Shown in pieces: positions 18,443 to 38,315 of a stretch of DNA of 64,000 nt. The stretch's first letter is position 1. The number at the start of each line of letters is the position of its first letter. The position numbers and the translations under genes were made by a program. The notes under the pieces were generated by a model. The model searched no databases and had not been told where the DNA came from. It worked only from the letters and a program-made list of their open reading frames with translations. Source of the DNA: Neocallimastix lanati (nom. inval.) (taxonomy: Eukaryota > Neocallimastigomycota > Neocallimastigomycetes > Neocallimastigales > Neocallimastigaceae); contig JACVTC010000032.1 of the NCBI GenBank assembly GCA_016946835.1, positions 184,001-248,000 on the forward strand, written 5' to 3'.

Positions 18443-19116
18443 TTATGCATTTTCTTTTAATGAAAAATATGTTTGTACATCTCTGTCCAAAATTTGTAAA
18501 GAGGTTATTAATGAATCGATTTTTCTTGATTTTTCTTTGCTTTGCTGTAATAATAAATTAAATAGTTAAAATTTGAACATATAATACGTATTTATAAAAA
18601 TAACAAACATATATTTAAACATAGAATACATTAATAAAATTAATACACATTTAATTAGAGAATATATTAAAAAAAATAATAATAAATACATATTTAAAAA
18701 TAGATTAAATTTTATGATACCTCTAATAATTTATTTCTCGTTTCTGTCAATTCTTCAATTGAAATTTTTGAATCTTCATCCTTTTTATTTGTACCATATT
18801 TTGAATAAATTTAATATTTATTTAAATTATATATATATTAATAAATATAATAAATTATACATACTTTATTATTTATTTCCTCCATATTAACTAATAATTC
18901 TTTTATATTTGAAATTAAAATATTAATATCTTTCAGTGAATTACGAATTTGAGTTATACATTCTTTTTTTTCTTTTTCATCTTCAAAATTCTTCCATTCA
19001 GATTTTAAATTTATAAATTCTTCAATAAATGATTGTATTTTATTTCCCAATTGACTAGTTAAGGTTTGAGTTTCATATGATAATATTTGTAAATTTATTA
19101 TATTATTATCATTCAT
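18443..19116 (-). CDS. Small coiled-coil protein, possibly Mediator-subunit-like
   Basis: Three exons with GT..AG junctions keep one frame: about 18865-19116, 18721-18783 and 18443-18544, stop TAA 18443-18445. The product is about 138 residues, highly charged and predicted helical throughout. It begins MNDNNIINLQILSYETQTLT and ends in a helix LITSLQILDRDVQTYF after a KLLEQSKEKSRKID stretch. The spacing of a long helix, a charged linker and a final helix with LxxLQxLxRDVxTYF recalls the C terminus of Mediator subunit Med30-like proteins, but the resemblance is weak and is inference only. Joined exons with preserved frame are the main evidence that the gene is real. No signal peptide or membrane segment. 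Confidence 0.6.
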
Positions 19117-20589
19117 CTTTTTTAGTAATAATTAAAAAAATTATTAATAATATATGCAATTATTAATTTTTTCCTATTATTAATTATAAAAATGCTTATT
19201 TAACACTAAAACAGATAAAATAAAAACTATATTTACAAATAAAAATAGTTATAAATGTTATATATATATATTAAAAAAATTTTTTAATTATTTAAAAAAA
19301 AAAAAAATATTAATACTTGTATTGAATATATTTTTATTTATAATACTAATGTTATTATTATTAATATATATGATCAATAAAATTAAATATTTATTATTGT
19401 TATATTAATATTATAAACATAAAATATGCTCAATATATTATTATTGTACTTTTTCAAAAATTAAGTTATTTTTCAACTTTAATAATTTATCGAATTAAAT
19501 GCTATATTGAATATTTTTTATACAATAATTTATATGTTATAATTATGAATTGAATTCATATTATATATATTCTTTTTTATTTGAATACTAATCTGATACC
19601 TAAAAAAATAATTTATTTGTTTAATGTTAAAATATTCTTTTTTAATTTTTATAACAAAAATATTATTATAAAAACCTATATTATACCATAAACTAGAAAT
19701 TTTAAATTAATAAACCATATTATTTAACTGCTCTATCAAAAACTTTTATTTAAATATTTTTAAAATTTTATATAAAATTGTAATTAATGTATTAATAAAA
19801 ATTTTAAATGAATATATTTTTATTCCTCGATTAATAACTTCTATTATAATTTTTAGTTTTAAAAATTCTTAATTTCTATATATATTAATATTTTAGTTTT
19901 AAACTTTGGCTCTTAGTATCCTTTCTTTGCTTTCAAAAAAAAATTATTAATTGATTTTTTTAAACTAAAAATTGAAAAACACAATTGAATAAATAACAAT
20001 CAAAAATAAATCAAATACTTGTTTAACTTCAATATTATTGATTAATAAATGTTACAATCACTGTTTAATATGTATTGAATATAAAAAAAATAAAAATTTA
20101 TAATATAATCAAATTGAAAATTGAAAATTGTAATTAAAAAAAAAACAGGGATATAAGAATTCATTCAAAAATTAAATAATATTATTATAATTCCTTTTAT
20201 TATTGATACTGTATAACTACAAGTATTATAAAATAGTATGTATACTATTTTTAGTATAATAAATAATATAATAATTATAATCTTTTTTAAAAATATTCCT
20301 CTAAAAATTTTAAAATACATTATAAAATTTTTATGAATGTTGCTGAATTTATATAGTCCTTTTTTTTCTTAATTTTTTTTTCTAATATTTATATTTTTAG
20401 CAAATTTAAAAAAAAAAAAAATTTATAAAAAAAACCAGCAATATTATTAAAAATTTGTATAAGATTGAATTGTTCTATGGTTCTAACTAATTATAATATT
20501 TTTTATAAGCTATATCAAAATTATTAATTTTTAAAAAGGTAATATTTATTTAATATTATTAATAATATTTTAAAGTCTAAAATATTTTT
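19117..20589. other. Gene-free AT-rich stretch
   Basis: No open frame with non-random composition, RNA gene or mobile-element motif was seen on either strand; only A/T low complexity with scattered poly-A runs. Confidence 0.5.
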
Positions 20590-21545
20590 TTTTTATTTTC
20601 TTTATTAGTAGAAATATGAATATAAAGTACAAATTGAATAAAATAAAATAAAATAAATAGTAGAAATATGAATATAAAGTACAGATTGAATAAAATAAAA
20701 TAAAATAAATAGTAGAAATATGAATATAAATTACAGATTGAATAAAATAAAATAAAATAAAATAAAATAAAATAAAATAAAATAAAATAAAATAAATAGT
20801 AGAATATAAATATAAGTACAGATTGAATAAAATAAAATAAATAGTAGAATATAAATATATAATACAGATTGAATAAAATAAAATAAAATAAAATAAAATA
20901 AAATAAAATAAAATAAAATAAAATAAAAAATAAATAGTTGAAATATAAATATGAAGTACAGATTGAATAAAATAAAATAAAATAAAATAAAATAAAATAA
21001 AATAAAATAAAAAATAAATAGTTGAAATATAAATATGAAGTACAGATTGAATAAAATAAAATAAATAGTAGAATATAAATATATAATACAGATTGAATAA
21101 AATAAAATAAAATAAAATAAAAAATAAATAGTTGAAATATAAATATGAAGTACAGATTGAATAAAATAAAATAAAATAAAATAAAATAAAATAAAATAAA
21201 ATAAAATAAAATAAAATAAAATAAAAAATAAATAGTTGAAATATAAATATGAAGTACAGATTGAATAAAATAAAATAAAATAAAATAAAATAAAATAAAA
21301 TAAAATAAAATAAAATAAAATAAAATAAAATAAAATAAAATAAAATAAAATAAAATAAAATAAAATAAAATAAAATAAAATAAAATAAAATAAAATAAAA
21401 TAAAATAAAATAAAATAAAATAAAATAAAATAAAATAAAATAAAATAAAATAAAATAAAATAAAATAAAATAAAATAAAAAAAATGAAATGAAATGAAAT
21501 GAAATAAAATTATAGGTAAAATATGAAGTACAGATTGGATAAAAT
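20590..21545. repeat. Composite minisatellite: AAAAT arrays alternating with a 40-50 bp spacer motif
   Basis: Pentanucleotide AAAAT/AATAA runs of varying length are interrupted about ten times by a conserved spacer of the form AATAGT(A/T)GAA-TATGAATATAAAGTACAGATTGAATA. The last and longest uninterrupted AAAAT run is about 21260-21480 and then degenerates to GAAAT units. The spacer occurs in slightly different versions (AATAGTAGAATATAAATATATAATACAG and AATAGTTGAAATATAAATATGAAG), so higher-order duplication has occurred. Related copies recur at 53240-53880. Confidence 0.92.
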
Positions 21546-21829
21546 AAAATAAAATAAAATAAAATTAAATAAAATACGAAATTAAAAGAAAAATGGAAAA
21601 GTTTTAAAATGAAAATGAATAGACGGAATGTATATTTAATATAATTTTTTATATTTTAGATTATTTTTATTATTATTAAATCATAATATACATTATTGAT
21701 ATTAATATTTTTGAAAAATTATTTAATTAAAATTGGTTAAATAAAATAAGTATAAAAACATAATATTTATATTCATTTTAAAAACCGCAGTAAAACTTTA
21801 TTATCTTTATTTTGAATGTTATTTATTAT

Positions 21830-21866
<37 letters not shown>

Positions 21867-22266
21867 ATAAAAAATTTTAAATTATTTAAAAGTTATTAAG
21901 TTTTTTTAAACTATGAATTTTATTATTTATATAAATTTTAGAGTTTATAAAAAATTTCAAAAAATTACCAAAAAAACAGGAACAAAAACAAAAACAAATA
22001 AAACTAAAATTTTTAATTTTATAAATTTAAATTTATTATTTATAAATTCGAAGAAAATAATGAAAATAATAATGAAAATAATAATGAAATACACAACAAA
22101 TATAAAAAGGGGAAAAAAACGCACTTTTTTTAAAAAAAAAATTAATAAATTATTTTTTTTTTTATATTTCAAATTGTGAGAATAGTAATATTAAAAGAAG
22201 GTTAATAAAAATATATTTCTTAAAAGGTATTTAAAATTAAAGAGTTATAAAGAGTTATATTAGAAA
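21546..22266. other. Chitinase upstream region
   Basis: AT-rich with a poly-A run at 21833-21864. A short Lys-rich open frame (21913-22179) has no recognisable family and is judged chance. It precedes the chitinase ATG. Confidence 0.45.
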
Positions 22267-24896
22267 ATGTTATATAAGCATTTATCTATTATAAGCCTTT
22301 TACTGATTACTAAAAAGGTAGTTGGTAATGGCATTACAGGTGTTCAAATTCCGGACAATGTTGCTTGTAATGCTTTAAAGCTTTGTCCTATTAAATGTAA
22401 ATAACCCTTCATATTATTAAATATCAATCATAAAATTTTAATACGAATTATATAATATATAAAAATTAATATACTTTCATATTATTTAATATAATTTTAA
22501 TTGCAATTATTTTAAATAAATTATAAATGATAACTAATATTAATTAAATTATAATTTATATTATTAATAAATTATAATAGCTGAATATCAAGAAATAATA
22601 AATAATCCTAATCAATATATTGGTGATACTATCAATTTAAGTGATCCACAATATCATCAATGTTGTAATCAATACAGTAAGTTGAATATTAATAATCATA
22701 ATAATAAAAATTATTAAAATATTTATTAAATATATATTTATAATCATATATTTGTGAAACATAATACAAAAAAAAAAAAAAAATGAAATTAAAGATCAAT
22801 GTGGTGAAACTGATGATTACTGTGGTCCATTTTGTCAAAGTGGTGGATGTGATCCTCTCATTGCTAATGATGATGAAGATGCACCATATGAAGGTATGGA
22901 ATGGTTAGTAAAATGTAAGAACCTTGTTATGGATAATAAATGTAGTAATAAATGTCCATGTGAAAGTGGAACTTGTAATTTAGATACAGGTATATGTGAA
23001 GGAGCAGACGCTGTTATTAGTAATGCTAATGATTGTGATGCTATGCCATATGGAACATGTAGTAAAGATTGTCCATGTAAGAATGGAATGTGTTGTTCCA
23101 GCTATGGTTACTGTGGTGACAATGAAAATTATTGTGGTATTGGTTGTGTTAGTGGACCATGTCTTTATGCACCAAAGCCAGCCAATTGTCCAAACGATGG
23201 TAGTTGTAATGCTGACTGTCCATGTCCAAAAGGTTACTGCTGTTCTAAATACGGATATTGTGGTACTGGAGAACTCTTCTGTGGAGAAGGTTGCCAAAAT
23301 GGTAGCTGTAATGGAGGAAGTACTGCTGCTACTACTGTAAGTACAACTACTGTTCCACCAGTTGTAACTAATACATCTGCTATCACAACTACTAGTACTG
23401 TTGCTGCCCCTTCATTACCAACTCCTAATGATTGTAGTTCTTTAGATATCGGAGTTTGTAATGAAAATTGTCCATGTAAGAATCCTGATCAATGTTGTTC
23501 AAAGTATGGATACTGTGGAACTGGTTCTCAATACTGTGGTGCTGGTTGTGTTAACGGCCCATGTGGAGATACCGAAAATAACGAACCAGTTGTTGTACCA
23601 GTACCAATAACTACTGTGAGTACTATGAAGCCTACAACTACTTCTATTCAGAATGTTGTCACCACTCCAAATGCTACAATACCTACCACTTCCACTACCA
23701 CCTATGTTAAGCCAAGTCAAACTTCTTCTACTCCAGGTGCCAAGGGTAAGGCTGGTGTTATTATGTACCTTACCAATTGGTCTATCTATTCCAGGTTTAC
23801 TAATGTAGCTAACTACGATTTCTCTGGTGTTGATGTCATTAATTATGCCTTCTTCAATGTTGATTCAGGAGGTAATGTATTAACTCTTGATGAATGGGCT
23901 GACTATGGTTGGGGTAATGGTGGTTTAATTCGTATTTTAACCCACGATATCAAGGCTAAATATCCAAACATTAAAGTTGTTGTATCTATTGGTGGTTGGT
24001 CATGTTCTCAATACTTCTCTGATGTTGCAGCTAGTGCTAATGCCAGAAAGAACTTCGCAAGAAATATCTTAAACGTCATTACCACTAACGGTTTCGATGG
24101 TGTTGATCTTGACTGGGAATACCCAGGAGGTGGTGGTCTTGACGGTAACCACGTCAGAGCTGACGATGCAAAGAACTTCCTCCTTATGTTAAAAGATATT
24201 AGAAATGTTATTGGTAATAATTACCTTCTTACCATTGCTAACTCGGCCAATGCTTCAATATACGGAGAATACTTAATTGATATTAGTAAGACTGTCGATT
24301 GGGTTGGAGTTATGACTTATGATATGGCTGGTGCTTGGAATGCCTATTCTGGTTTTAACTCACCACTTTACATTGATAAGCAAAAGGATAAGAATGGTCA
24401 AACTAGCATTTCTGATGTTGTAGAAGATTATATTAGTAAGGGTGTTGAACCTAGTCAAATTGTTATTGGTGGTGCATTTTATGGTAGATCATGGATGGTT
24501 ACCTCGGATGAAAATAATGGTGCTTACCAGTTATGTCAACAAACTTCATGGGGTGTTCAAGGTGGTGTTTGCAATGCTATTGTTGGTGATGCCTTTGATG
24601 TTTCCTGGGCTCCAACTGGTGTCTGGGCTTACTACAGTTTAAGAAAGCAAGGACTTTTAAGTTCATCAACCACTGCTAATTCTCCATGGATTCGTAAATA
24701 CCATGAATTAGAAGTTTGTCCATCAATTTATAATTACAACACCAAAGTCTTCATTGGATATGACGATCCAAAGTCACTCAAAGAAAAGACTAAGTTTGCT
24801 CGTAATAAGGGACTTGCAGGTATTATGGTATGGGAAATTAGTGAAGATTATGAAAGAGAATTATTAAACGCTATGAATGAAGGATGGAACAACTAA
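22267..24896 (+). CDS. Secreted GH18 chitinase with several CBM18 chitin-binding modules
   Basis: Three exons (22267-22396, 22581-22676, 22795-24896) give 775 residues. The start ATG at 22267 opens a signal peptide ([14 protein letters not shown]). Hevein-type CBM18 modules follow: a short one interrupted by intron 2 (residues about 67-95, [17 protein letters not shown]), a degenerate Cys cluster (about 118-135, [12 protein letters not shown]), and three complete modules at about 163-200, 211-248 and 296-333 with the CCS(K/S)YGYCG core. Thr/Ser/Pro-rich linkers separate them. A GH18 barrel occupies about 391-775 with SIGGWSCS, the catalytic [11 protein letters not shown] (acid/base Glu517), MTYDMAG and a terminal IMVWEISED; all catalytic residues are present. 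It hydrolyses beta-1,4-GlcNAc polymers. The exon is clearly less AT-rich than its surroundings, as expected of a highly expressed secreted enzyme. Wall remodelling or attack on other fungi are both plausible roles. Confidence 0.95.
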
Positions 24897-25637
24897 ATAA
24901 ACATATAAATAATAATAAAAAATTATTAATTTAACAAAAGATAAATATTTTTTATTTTTATAAAAATTTTGGATTTTCAATTTTTAATATAGCATATTTA
25001 AAAATTTTAATAACAATATATTTATAATTATTATTTTTTATTTTTATTTTTATTTTTATTTTTAATGTTTATATATAATATTAATCAACATTCTATTAAT
25101 AACAACTAAAATAAATTAAAAAATATATATATATCTGTAAATTATATATATATATATATATATTTTTTTTTTTTGTAAAAAATAAAAGAAAAAAATTAAA
25201 TAAAAAATACGAAATAATTACATAAATTATATAGATAAATTTATATTATTATGAGAAAAAAAAATTGTGTTTTATTTAAGTTTATTCGTATTTTGTTATG
25301 AAATAATTATATTAGTCTTCTTATATATATTTTAATATATATAATTTAAAAAAATAACAAAATGAAAAGGTGTTATTAATCTAAATATAAATATTAAATA
25401 AATAAAATTAAAGCATAAGAATTATTATTATTTTTTTATTACGAGGATATATAAAATAAAATTTAATAACATAGTTTCAATTATAGATTTTCATTTATAT
25501 AATGTGGTTCAAAAAATCTTTTTAATATATATAAAATATAATGTTAAAAAATTGATATTTTTTAATTATAAATATAAAAGAAATAAAAAAAAAAAGTAAA
25601 AATAGAATAATATAAATAATTTAGTTTAAAAAAATAA
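24897..25637. other. Intergenic, AT-rich
   Basis: Spacer between the 3' ends of the chitinase (+) and the small gene on the minus strand; TATA runs and a TTTTTA stretch at about 25028-25062. Nothing else recognised. Confidence 0.5.
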
Positions 25638-26132
25638 TTACAGTGGGTTATTAGTATTACTGATAAAGTAATCACTCATATTAGGAAGTAAAGGTTGTTC
25701 AATTTTTTTATTATGTTTATTATCTTTTAAATTTTCCAATTTTGAAATTTTAATTGTTTCATGACATGGTATTAAATCAATTGCTGATATATCTTTTATT
25801 TAAAAAAAATTAATATATCATGAATATTAATATTTATAATAAATTTACTATTGGGATAATATCATATTATTTATATATATGTATATCCAATAAAAACCTA
25901 ATAAATTTCCACTATTTGCATTTTTTCCTTTTACATGTTGACTATTTCCTGAAGATGCTTCTTTAAAATCTCGAAGAATTGTTTTCCATGAATATATCTT
26001 TTTATTAATATCATTATTTCTATCATCATTTATATCAATAATTTCATTATTTTCTTCATTATTTTTATTTTTTTCATTATCTTCATTTATATTATCATTC
26101 AAATCATTTAATTCACTTATATCTATGTTCAT
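25638..26132 (-). CDS. Unrecognised small acidic/polar protein, two exons
   Basis: Exon 1 runs from ATG 26130-26132 to about 25901 and exon 2 from about 25795 to TAA 25638-25640. The GTTTTT donor and AAAAG acceptor restore a GAT codon across the junction. The product is about 128 residues: an Asn/Asp/Glu-rich N terminus, then a conserved-looking core SWKTILRDFKEASSGNSQHV followed by KGKNANSGNLL, then ISAIDLIPCHETIKISKLEN and a tail EQPLLPNMSDYFI. There is no signal peptide or membrane segment. I do not recognise the family. The non-repetitive core and the frame-preserving intron argue for a real gene. Confidence 0.55.
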
Positions 26133-27731
<1,599 letters not shown>

Positions 27732-28605
27732 ATGCATAATTTTCAAAAAGATTTATCAAACAAAGTCAAGGAAGATATACCAAAAAATACCCCTCAAATA
27801 CCACTTTCTTTAAAAGAAATAGTTAATGTTAATGGAAATAATAATGTTATAAAAAATAAAAAAAAGTTTTTAAATAAAAATAAAAGTACTCTTAATAATA
27901 ATATATTGGAAATTAAAGAAATTGAAAACAACACTATTAATAATTTAAATACATATATAAATAGAGTAAATACAAGTAACAATAATTTTTGTAATATCAA
28001 TAATAATAGTAGTAATAATAATAGCAATTTTGACATACCAAAGAAAAATAATTATACCAATTCAATACTATCAAATGCTCATATTGAAAATACAACCTCA
28101 AATAGTATTACAAGTTCTCCTTCGGTTACAAGTAAAAGAAAATATTATGAAATTAAAGATAAAAACTCAAATAATAATTCACCAATTCAAACTCCTGTAA
28201 AAATTAAATTAACCCATAATGGTAAAATTTTATCTCAAGATAAAAATAGTAACTATAATAGTATAATAAAGGATTTCAATTCTCCACCAATTACACCTAT
28301 CCATTCTAATATTGTGAATTTATCAAAAGAAAAAAATAATTATGATATTAATACAAAGAATAACAGTAAAAATAAGAATAACGAAGGTAATGGTAATGGT
28401 ACTCTGATTATAATCTCTGATACTGATAATAATAATAATATTAAGTGTCGTATTGGTAATAAAAACATCAGTAGTAGTAGCAGCGGTTCTAGTAGTACTA
28501 GTAAGATTAAAAAAATTAAGAATACTGAAAATAATAATAATGATAAAATAAAAAAGAAAATATTATGGGATGACTTTAATGCAGAACCATCTTCTAGTAG
28601 TAGTA

Positions 28606-28638
<33 letters not shown>

Positions 28639-28925
28639 TCTGTGGTTCAAGAAGTAAAGGAAAGCATCACTCTTTAACTGATGAAGAATTATACATAATT
28701 AACACAGCTGATGACGATAATATACCACAAGAATTTTATACCGAAACTAGTGCTAAATTATCATCAGAAGATAGCAATGTTATTGATTTGGAAAATTACT
28801 CAACTCCAAAAAATGAGGATAATAAATCAGATGATGATGATGTAATTTTAATATCTAATATAATTGATGATAAAAATTCTTCATCGAATTCTAATAATAC
28901 CAGTACCACTATCAATTCAAATATA

Positions 28926-28958
<33 letters not shown>

Positions 28959-30045
28959 CCTGAGAGTGATCATCAAGATGATACATTAACTGAAGATGAA
29001 TTATTAGCAATAAGATTACAATTCGAAGAACAGGAAGAATTCAATAATAGAATGGTAAGTCTTTGATATGGATATTATATATTTTTAAACTTTTTTATTA
29101 TTGTTTTTTTTTTTTTTTTTTTAATAATAAAATTATCAAAGAAATTTAATTACACACCATTTATATTATATTATAATATATTAATACACAATATTAATGG
29201 CATTTATCAATTAATTATAATAATTTATATATATATATATATATTTAAAATGATAATAAATAAAAATTTAAATAAATAAAATAAATCATAATGATAATAA
29301 TGATAATAATAATTAAAAAAAAAAAAAAAAAGGCTAGTATTAGTCAGTATAATTTAAATGATAATTTTTATGATTTAGATGGTTTACAAATTCATTCTTT
29401 ATATTCATCATTGGATAATTTTTCTTCACCAATGTTTATGAATTCAAGGTAATTAATAAATATATTATATAATAAATTTATGTCATTCTTTATTAAAATT
29501 ATAAATAAATATGTATATATTTTAATTATTTTAATTATTATTATGATTATTTCTCCAAAAATAGAGGATATATTATGGATTTAAGAAATTATATAGAAGA
29601 TGATGAATTAGATGATAGTTATGAAGGTTTATTAAGATTAGAAGAAAGAATAGGAAATGTAAAACATAGTTTAGATAATAATTTAATTAATAAAAATAAA
29701 GTAATAAAATACAGTAAAGATAATAAAGAAATACAAGAAACAAAGTAAGTTTTTTTAATTTTTCATATTCATAAAAAAATAAATAAATAAATAAGAAATT
29801 TTTAAATTTATTATTATTGTAAATATTTATTTAAAGTAATAAATTATATAAATATATTATCATTATAGATGCTCTATATGTCTTTTAAATTATGAAGAAG
29901 ATGAAGAATTACGTAAACTTATATGTTCTCATTTTTTCCATAAAAGGGTAAATGTATATAATAAATTAAGCCGTTTAAAATATTTATTATATTATATAAT
30001 AAATAATAATAATAATAATAATAATAAAATTAAAAATAAAATAAA

Positions 30046-30090
<45 letters not shown>

Positions 30091-30363
30091 TTTATTAGTA
30101 TTTTATTAATATTTATACTTTTTTTTTTTTTTTTTTAAATTGAATTAGTGTATTGATAATTGGTTTAAAAATAGTTCAACCTGCCCAATGTAAGTTTTTA
30201 ATATTATAATTAATAAAATTAAAATTTTATATTAAATATATATTATATTTTAATATTATAAAAATTAAATAAATTTTATATATTAAAAATAATTATCATA
30301 ATTATAATAATTAATAAATAATAAAGATGTCGTATGGATGTAAAAGAAAAGTTGAAAAGTTGA
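27732..30363 (+). CDS. RING-H2 E3 ubiquitin ligase with long Asn-rich N terminus
   Basis: The first exon (27732-29054) encodes about 440 residues dominated by Asn/Ser/Lys/Asp runs, including poly-Asn tracts near 28608-28640 and 28925-28958, ending in a helix with EDELLAIRLQFEEQEEFNNR. Later exons (about 29332-29448, 29565-29741, 29871-29946, 30150-30189, 30327-30363) add SYEGLLRLEERIGNVK, typical of the segment preceding RING-H2 domains in the RNF38/44 and BIG BROTHER class. The RING itself follows: CSICLLNYEEDEELRKLIC, SHFFHKR, CIDNWFKNSSTCP and CRMDVKEKL. All eight zinc ligands (C3H2C3) are present although the domain is split by two introns. It stops at TGA 30361-30363, only a few residues after the RING. 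It should bind an E2 and ubiquitinate unknown substrates. No membrane segment seen. Confidence 0.85.
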
Positions 30364-30654
30364 AAAGATAAGCAAAAGGGAAATATCACTACAATTTTTA
30401 TATAAAATGTAATTAATAATATTTATTTCTTTATTCCTCTTTCAACTCATAATGGTAATAATAATAATAATAATAATAAAATCAGTAAATAATATTTAAC
30501 TTTTTAAAAATATTCAAACAATATTTAATATATTTAAACAGCATTTCACAAAAATTTAAAATTTAATTTTTTATTAAAAAATAAAAAGCAAAAAACAAAA
30601 ATAAAATAAAATAAAATAATATATTTATATTTTGAAAATTTTGAAAATTCTTTA

Positions 30655-30720
<66 letters not shown>

Positions 30721-31264
30721 TACTATTTTATTTTATATTATTTATATTTATATATATATATATTATAGTTTATTTTATTTTTCCATTTTAATTCTATGTT
30801 TTATTCTTATTTATATGTTTTTTAAAATTTTATATTGTTTCTATCAGTATTGTAAATAATAATTAATTATTATTATATAATTTAAAAATTATATTAATTT
30901 TTTTTTTATTATTTAAATATTTTTTTATTCATATAAAATGTTTATTATCATTTATCCATTTTTATTATTTATATAATATTATTAATTCATACATATATTC
31001 TTTTTCAATTTCAAATTCAATTTTTTTTTTTTTTTTTTTTTTTTTTCATTAATTACTTAATTATTTATTTTTTAATTTTAATTTTAATTTTTTTTTTGAT
31101 TTTATTTTTTATTTTATTAGTTTTTATTAATTTATTTATTTTACAATTATCAAATATTATATAAATGATGTATAATTAATTAGAAAAAAATGTTATTATT
31201 TCTATCCACTTTTAGTTTTTATGTTTTCTTTCTTTCTTAATTTTATTTTTATTATTTTTTTTAT
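30364..31264. other. Intergenic between convergent RING gene and DCAF7
   Basis: AT-rich, with (ATT)n at about 30658-30718 and a poly-T run at 31021-31046. No gene recognised. Confidence 0.6.
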
Positions 31265-37930
<6,666 letters not shown>

Positions 37931-37936
37931 CATTAA

Positions 37937-38266
37937 TATACTTACGAGGGAATTCCTAGCATATGGGTTTATATGCACGTAGCTAAACTACGAATCAATC
38001 TGCTAACTAAATATACTATTACCAAGTGGGCTAGCACGTGATTCGTTGGGTTAGGTTATTCTAGACTCGCTTCTTAGGGAGTTAGGCACCGAAAAAGCAT
38101 TCCGAGAAAAATCGTGCAATAATATGTATGGTTAGAGCGCCAATGCTGAATTAACAGTAAGGCTGTCCAGTAGGGACTATATCTGCCTGTGCTATAGCAC
38201 ACGGAAGTGTTGTGACTACCTTAATATTCCCATGCCTTGAAGGGGGCATAGGGCGGTACACACCGG

Positions 38267-38301
<35 letters not shown>
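37937..38301 (+). mobile_element. Poly-A-tailed retroposon, copy A (5' truncated)
   Basis: A block of markedly higher GC embedded in AT-only DNA and ending in a poly-A tail (about 38271-38300). It has no open frame of note. Its last about 240 bp align by eye to copy B at 47275-47551: shared blocks include GGGTTA(A/G)GTTAT, GGAAGTGT.GTGACTACCT, AATATTCCCA and GGGCG.TACA ahead of CCGGAAAT/CCAGAAAT and the A tail. The shared 3' end with poly-A and the variable 5' extent indicate a LINE 3' end or a SINE. Confidence 0.75.

Positions 38302-38315
<14 letters not shown>

Noticed and set aside
20636-21480. CRISPR-like array (repeat alternating with spacer)
   Set aside because: Here the supposed spacers are the conserved part and the repeats are a pentanucleotide microsatellite; the host is eukaryotic and there are no cas genes.
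22980-23297. Thr/Ile-rich minus-strand frame within the chitinase
   Set aside because: Shadow of the Cys/Gly codons of the CBM18 modules.
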